Below, piece by piece: positions 5,831 to 10,000 of a stretch of DNA of 10,000 nucleotides. The DNA lies in NCBI GenBank assembly GCA_020216845.1, contig JAIWNK010000063.1, forward strand, positions 1 to 10,000, given 5' to 3'. Source of the DNA: Anaerolinea sp. (lineage in GTDB: Bacteria; Chloroflexota; Anaerolineae; Anaerolineales; Anaerolineaceae). The translations under genes and the position numbers were made by a program. How positions within the stretch are numbered: the stretch's first letter is position 1; every line of letters starts with the position of its first letter. The notes beneath the pieces were generated by a model, which saw only the letters and a list, made by a program, of their open reading frames with translations, made no database searches and had not been told where the DNA came from.

Positions 5831-6514
5831 ATGTCCGCCAATCGTCCCATTTCCGTATTTGATGTAATCGGCCCGGTCATGGTTGGGCCATCCAGTTCAC
5901 ACACTGCCGGTGCAGTCCGTCTCGGTCTGATTGCGCGCGCCGCCCTGGGAGAACCCCCCGTGCAAGCGCAGCTGTCACTGCATGGCTCGTTTGCGCGCAC
6001 CGGTCGCGGCCACGGCACCCACCTTGCCCTGGTTGCTGGGCTGCTTGGCCTCTCCCCCTCCGATGAACGAATTCGGCACAGCTTGCATCTGGCCGAAGAA
6101 GCCGGTCTACAGGTCACCTTTGATACCATTGACCTGGGCGAAGAAGCCCACCCCAACAGTGTGCTGATCCATGTACAAGGCCCAACCCAATCGCTTTCGC
6201 TGGGCGGAGCTTCCATCGGCGGCGGGTTGGTTGAAGTAACCCAATTGCAAGGCTACCGCGTCCATTTCAGCGGAGAGCTCGACACACTGATTCTGATTGC
6301 AGATGATCAACCCGGCACAGTCAATACCATCAGCGGCTGGCTGGCCGGGCACCAAATCAACATTGCCACCTTGCGCGTCAAGCGCAACGAACGCGGCGGT
6401 CAGGCCATCATGATCCTTGAAACCGACCAACCGCTGCCCATTCCCCTCACCCAGGGGCTGGAATCGCTACCCTGGGTGCATTGGGCGCGCACCATCCCCC
6501 GCATCAAGGAGTAA
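5831..6514 (+). CDS. sdaAB: L-serine dehydratase, iron-sulfur-dependent, beta subunit
   Basis: Together with the next gene's product this subunit forms the oxygen-sensitive [4Fe-4S] enzyme that deaminates L-serine to pyruvate and ammonia. The protein has 227 residues, close to the usual ~220. It opens with SVFDVIGPVMVGPSSSHTAG (8-27), the signature of the family. TGRGHGT (57-63), HPNSV (107-111) and GGASIGGG (125-132) follow. The C-terminal ~75 residues (from TLILIADDQPGTVNTISGWL, about 152-171) form an ACT domain, which in relatives binds serine as a regulatory ligand. His64 sits where I remember a conserved Asp (GHGTD), a small oddity. The alpha-subunit gene follows after three bases. Confidence 0.95.
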   Translation: MSANRPISVFDVIGPVMVGPSSSHTAGAVRLGLIARAALGEPPVQAQLSLHGSFARTGRGHGTHLALVAGLLGLSPSDERIRHSLHLAEEAGLQVTFDTIDLGEEAHPNSVLIHVQGPTQSLSLGGASIGGGLVEVTQLQGYRVHFSGELDTLILIADDQPGTVNTISGWLAGHQINIATLRVKRNERGGQAIMILETDQPLPIPLTQGLESLPWVHWARTIPRIKE

Positions 6515-6517
6515 ACG

Positions 6518-7405
6518 ATGTTCCACAGCCTGGCAGAACTGGTTCAACAAGCCCAAGCCCGCGCCCTACCGCTTTGGGAAATCATCCTCGAAGGCGAAAT
6601 CAAACTCAGCGATGAACCGCGCTCCGTCATCTGGAATCGCATGCGCCAACGGCTAGAAGTGATGCGTCGTAGCACCGGGCAGGGCCTTGAAGCCCCATTG
6701 CACTCGCTCAGCGGCCTGACGCGCGGCAGCGCCCATCGCTTTTGGAACTGGCTAGAAAGCGGTGCGCAACCCCTCAGCGGGCCATTGCTCAGCCGCGCCA
6801 TTGCACGCGCCCTATCCGTCAGCGAAACCAACGCCTGTATGGGCTGCATTGTCGCCACCCCAACAGCCGGAGCATCCGGCATTTTGCCAGCCCTGCTGTT
6901 CACCCTGCAAGAGCAACGCGGCTTCAGCGACGAACAACTGATTCAGGCACTCTTCACCGCCGGTGGAGTAGGCGTTGTCATCCTCCATCGCGCCCATGTT
7001 TCCGGCGCAGCGGGCGGCTGTCAGGCCGAAACCGGCAGCGCCGCTGCCATGACCGCCGCCGCCATTGTCGAGCTGATGGGCGGCAGCCCGGCTCAGGCAA
7101 GCCACGCAGCTGCCATCGCCCTCAAGAACATGCTCGGCCTGGTGTGTGACCCCATTGGCGGGCTGGTCGAAGCCCCGTGCACCAAGCGCAACGCCGCCGG
7201 TGTGGCTCAAGCGCTCGTCGCCGCCGACCTGGCCCTGGCCGGTGTTGAAAGCCTCATCCCCGCCGACGAAGTGATTGATGCCATGCGTCGCATTGGCAAT
7301 CACATGGATGAAAGCCTGCGCGAAACTGCCGAAGGCGGCCTGGCGGCTACCCCCACTGCCCAGCAACTGACCCAACAAATTTGGAGCAAAAGCCATGAAT
7401 TTTAA
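6518..7405 (+). CDS. sdaAA: L-serine dehydratase, iron-sulfur-dependent, alpha subunit
   Basis: This is the catalytic, cluster-carrying subunit of the two-chain L-serine dehydratase; its 295 residues fit the family. Conserved features are IVATPTAGASGILPALL (111-127), SGAAGGCQAETGSAAAM (162-178) and GLVCDPIGGLVEAPCTKRN (207-225). Cys168, Cys210 and Cys221 occupy the positions that ligate the [4Fe-4S] cluster in characterised relatives; the fourth iron site is left open for the substrate. AAGGAG (6508-6513) overlaps the end and stop codon of sdaAB and lies six bases before the ATG, showing translational linkage. The 3' end overlaps the ATPase gene by 11 bases. The pathway role is serine breakdown for carbon, pyruvate supply or serine detoxification. 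Confidence 0.96.
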   Translation: MFHSLAELVQQAQARALPLWEIILEGEIKLSDEPRSVIWNRMRQRLEVMRRSTGQGLEAPLHSLSGLTRGSAHRFWNWLESGAQPLSGPLLSRAIARALSVSETNACMGCIVATPTAGASGILPALLFTLQEQRGFSDEQLIQALFTAGGVGVVILHRAHVSGAAGGCQAETGSAAAMTAAAIVELMGGSPAQASHAAAIALKNMLGLVCDPIGGLVEAPCTKRNAAGVAQALVAADLALAGVESLIPADEVIDAMRRIGNHMDESLRETAEGGLAATPTAQQLTQQIWSKSHEF

Positions 7406-8927
7406 CGAACAGCTCGATATCTACCTGCGCGCCCGCTTCACCGTCATCCTGGTTGTCACCAGCGAGGAAGAACGCGCCTTGCAATCGGTCAAGGAAGTGT
7501 GTGAACGCACCCAACGCCGCGCCATGGTCTGGGACCTGGCCGATGGTTTCCAATTCCTCACCACGCTAGGCGGCACCCCCCCCGTTGCCCGCGACCCGCT
7601 GACCGCCCTGGAACAAATTGACAAAGCGGAAGGCAATTTCCTCTTCATTCTCAAAGATTTTCACGAAGCCTGGAACAACCCTCAAATCAAACGCAAGCTG
7701 CGCAACCTGGCACAGCGCCTCAAGTTCACCAAAAAATCCATCCTGATCACCTCCTGCCTCAGCAAAGTGCCAGAAGAGCTGAAAGACGAAATCGTCATCG
7801 TCAACTTTCCCCTGCCTTTGGCCGATGACCTTGAAGCGGTGCTACACGGTCTGACCCAAACCCCCGGCATTAAAGTCAACCTCACCCCCTTAGGGCGCGA
7901 AAAACTCGTCCAGGCTGCCCTGGGCCTGACAGCTACGCAAGCACAGCGCGTCTTCGCCCGGGCAATCGTTAGCGATGGCACCCTGGATGACCGCGACATT
8001 GACCTGGTGACCGAAGAGAAAAAACTGATCATCCGCGAAAGTGAAGCGCTTGAATTTTACGCCATCAGCGAAACGCCCGAAAACGTCGGCGGCCTGGGCG
8101 TGCTAAAAGAATGGCTGCGGCTGCGCGAACGCGCCTTTACCAAAGAGGCGCGCGACTACGGCCTGCCCGCCCCCAAAGGTATTGCCCTCATTGGCATCCC
8201 CGGCACCGGCAAAAGCCTGACGGCCAAGATGATCGGCGGACTGTGGCGTTTGCCCCTGTTGCGGCTGGATATTGGCGCGCTGTTTGGCAGCCTGGTCGGC
8301 GAATCAGAAGAGCGCGCCCGCCGCGCCCTGCACCTGGCCGAAACAGTTGCCCCTTGCATCGTCTGGATTGATGAAATGGAAAAGGCCCTCGCCCATGGCG
8401 GTTTGGATAGCGGCACTAGCACGCGCGTCTTCGGCACCATCCTCACCTGGATGCAGGAAAAGACCGCCCCCTGCTTTGTCGTTGCAACCGCCAACGACAT
8501 CAGCAGCCTGCCGCCCGAATTGCTGCGGCGCGGCCGCTTCGATGAAATCTTCTTCCTCGACCTGCCCGCCCTGGAAGAGCGCAAAGAAATCTTCTCTGTC
8601 CATTTGCGCAAACGCAACCGCCTGGTGCAAGATTTTGACCTCGATACCCTGGCAGCGCAAAGCGAAGGCTATGTAGGCGCTGAAATTGAGCAGGCCATCA
8701 TTGACGCCATGTACCTGGGCTTCAATGACAACCGGCGCGAGTTCAACACCGCCGATATCCTCGCCGCCCTCAAACGACAGGTGCCCCTCTCCGTCTCACA
8801 GCGGGAGACAATTGAAAGCCTGCGCAACTGGCTGCGCGAAGGGCGCGCCCAATCCGCCTCCTACGCTGAAATTGAGGAAGCCTCGACCCGTTTCGTCCCC
8901 CTACAGCTTGAAATCCGCAAACCATGA
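7395..8927 (+). CDS. Ycf46-like AAA+ ATPase
   Basis: The 510-residue protein has an N-terminal half (about 1-200) that looks like a degenerate nucleotide-binding domain beginning with LDIYLRARFTVILVVTSEEE. This is the layout of Ycf46, a cyanobacterial and chloroplast AAA family that also occurs in other bacteria. The C-terminal half is a complete AAA module: Walker A GIPGTGKS (267-274), a possible pore loop FGSLVGESE (297-305), Walker B IVWIDE (322-327), sensor-1 ATAND (364-368) and the arginine-finger region LLRRGRFDE (376-384). ATP hydrolysis is therefore likely and unfoldase- or remodelling-type activity plausible, but the substrate is unknown. No membrane segment or protease domain is seen. 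The ATG lies inside the end of sdaAA with GGAG eight bases upstream (7383-7386). The HEAT-repeat gene follows after three bases and is a candidate partner. Confidence 0.9.
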   Translation: MNFNEQLDIYLRARFTVILVVTSEEERALQSVKEVCERTQRRAMVWDLADGFQFLTTLGGTPPVARDPLTALEQIDKAEGNFLFILKDFHEAWNNPQIKRKLRNLAQRLKFTKKSILITSCLSKVPEELKDEIVIVNFPLPLADDLEAVLHGLTQTPGIKVNLTPLGREKLVQAALGLTATQAQRVFARAIVSDGTLDDRDIDLVTEEKKLIIRESEALEFYAISETPENVGGLGVLKEWLRLRERAFTKEARDYGLPAPKGIALIGIPGTGKSLTAKMIGGLWRLPLLRLDIGALFGSLVGESEERARRALHLAETVAPCIVWIDEMEKALAHGGLDSGTSTRVFGTILTWMQEKTAPCFVVATANDISSLPPELLRRGRFDEIFFLDLPALEERKEIFSVHLRKRNRLVQDFDLDTLAAQSEGYVGAEIEQAIIDAMYLGFNDNRREFNTADILAALKRQVPLSVSQRETIESLRNWLREGRAQSASYAEIEEASTRFVPLQLEIRKP

Positions 8928-8930
8928 TTC

Positions 8931-10000
8931 ATGCTTGACAAGGCTCATCTCACTCTTTTGCGCTGGCAACTCAGCAACAATCTGCCGCTGATTGGCAATT
9001 CGCTGCAGGAACGAGCTGCTGCGCAATTGTTAGCGCTTGCCCGTCAGGGCAACCATGAAGCCACACAAGCGCTTGCCGAAGCAGCACTGTTACCCTTCCC
9101 ACACACCCAACAACTGGCTGCCAACACGCTGCGCGCCAACCTGCACACCCTCTGCCTTGACCCCGTTTGGAAGGTATGGGCGCGCACCTATTCTCCCGTG
9201 TTAGCCGAGGTGTTGCGCCAAAGCGGCAGCCCAGCCGCCGCCAAGAATGGCGTGCACCTGCACGTCCTCAGCCTGCTCCTCTTGGGGCAAGTGCCAACGC
9301 TCAAAAGCAACGAAAAAGTGACCCGCGCCCTGCTGGAAGGGCTGCAAATCAAAGATCCAATTCTCAGCGGCACGGCGCACAAAGCGCTCACCCAACTGCA
9401 AGATGCTGATTCAATCCGGCTTGTCTGCGAACAAGCCCACCAAAACAACGACCCCCTGCTACAACAAATCATCATCGAGGGGCGGCTGCTGCCCAATGAA
9501 CCGCTTGAGTTGCGCATTTGGGCCGCTCTGCTAACCCAACAAACCGACACATTGGCTCAGCTCGGCCCAGAAGCCATCCCGCATCTGCTTGAGGCACTGC
9601 ACACCCCCAGGCTAAGCGGCGCGGCGCGCGCCGCATTGCTGCACCTTCAAAACCCACAGGCCGTGCGCGTTTTTTGTCAACGCTGGTTCGAGACCCGCGC
9701 CCCAGAGCTGGAAAGCATTTTGACGGAAGCTGCCTACCTTCCCGCCCAACCGCCACAGCTGCGCCTGTATTGTGCACTCAAAACCGGCAATCGCCTGGCT
9801 GCCAATAACAGTCCCGCCAGTGTGGTGCCAGGGCTGCTCAAAGCATTGGAGGACGATGACCTCACCCTGCGCAGCGCCGCCGAAGACGCCTTGCTGCACC
9901 TGCAACGGCCCGAAGCGCGCAATGCCCTCTGCCTGGCTTTTGTGAATGACAATGATCCCACCGCCGCAAGGCTGGCCCAAAAAGCCGGCTATCTCCCCAT
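8931..10000 (+). CDS. HEAT-repeat protein, N-terminal part (runs off the window)
   Basis: From the ATG at 8931 the frame stays open to the window end: 356 complete codons and no stop. The sequence is a chain of amphipathic helices rich in Leu, Ala and Gln, as in HEAT or armadillo-like solenoids that serve as protein-binding scaffolds. Clear helical-repeat segments are PEAIPHLLEALHTPRLSGAA (213-232) and SVVPGLLKALEDDDLTLRSA (297-316). A larger unit of about 85 residues recurs: ALLHLQ at 235-240 and 320-325, and short LP turns ending at Pro188, Pro271 and Pro356. No catalytic motif, signal peptide or membrane segment is visible. The gene starts three bases after the ATPase stop with no ribosome binding site, so translation is probably coupled; a scaffold or adaptor role for the ATPase is inference only. 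Confidence 0.82.
   Translation, partial: MLDKAHLTLLRWQLSNNLPLIGNSLQERAAAQLLALARQGNHEATQALAEAALLPFPHTQQLAANTLRANLHTLCLDPVWKVWARTYSPVLAEVLRQSGSPAAAKNGVHLHVLSLLLLGQVPTLKSNEKVTRALLEGLQIKDPILSGTAHKALTQLQDADSIRLVCEQAHQNNDPLLQQIIIEGRLLPNEPLELRIWAALLTQQTDTLAQLGPEAIPHLLEALHTPRLSGAARAALLHLQNPQAVRVFCQRWFETRAPELESILTEAAYLPAQPPQLRLYCALKTGNRLAANNSPASVVPGLLKALEDDDLTLRSAAEDALLHLQRPEARNALCLAFVNDNDPTAARLAQKAGYLP

Noticed and set aside
6812..7396. 194-codon minus-strand open frame
   Set aside because: It is antisense to sdaAA and Gly/Ala-rich from reading its codons backwards.
1..10000. Restriction endonuclease, CRISPR array, tRNA/rRNA genes or insertion sequences
   Set aside because: I looked on both strands for regularly spaced repeats, transposase motifs, terminal inverted repeats and RNA gene signatures and saw none.

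Overview
The window is a gene-dense bacterial segment of fairly high GC content with nine protein genes (two cut by the window edges) and one catalytic RNA. The best guess for the source is a Chloroflexota (Anaerolineae-like) bacterium. That guess rests on a bacterial serpin, a Ycf46-type AAA ATPase followed by a HEAT-repeat protein, an orphan methyltransferase of a type I associate with Chloroflexota and Actinobacteria, a glmS ribozyme, and TATAAT boxes placed directly against start codons. No rRNA or marker gene is present, so it stays a guess.

Layout. Positions 1-168 hold the 3' end of an unrecognised plus-strand gene. It abuts, with no spacer, a convergent minus-strand pair (169-1612): a zinc-ribbon/DUF3592-like membrane protein gene followed one base later by an orphan beta-class DNA methyltransferase. 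Upstream of that pair is a hairpin that probably ends a second minus-strand group (1724-5171), made of glmS and then a predicted lipoprotein serpin. The 341-base gap 4890-5230 holds a well-matched glmS self-cleaving ribozyme and two overlapping divergent promoters. Rightward from there run a small lipoprotein gene of unknown function, then sdaAB-sdaAA (both subunits of the iron-sulfur L-serine dehydratase), a Ycf46-like AAA ATPase overlapping sdaAA by 11 bases, and a HEAT-repeat protein that runs off the right edge.

How the genes work together. GlmS makes glucosamine-6-phosphate for the cell wall, and the ribozyme in its leader should cleave the mRNA when that product accumulates. The serpin behind glmS probably protects the cell surface from a protease. 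The sdaAB-sdaAA-ATPase-HEAT genes are so tightly packed that they are very likely one operon, although no functional link between serine breakdown and the ATPase/HEAT pair is known to me.

The observations most worth following up are the glmS ribozyme with a 44-nt two-hairpin insertion, the AAA/HEAT pair linked to serine dehydratase, the ~85-residue tandem unit in the HEAT protein, the membrane-anchored inhibitory serpin, and the leaderless-type promoters.
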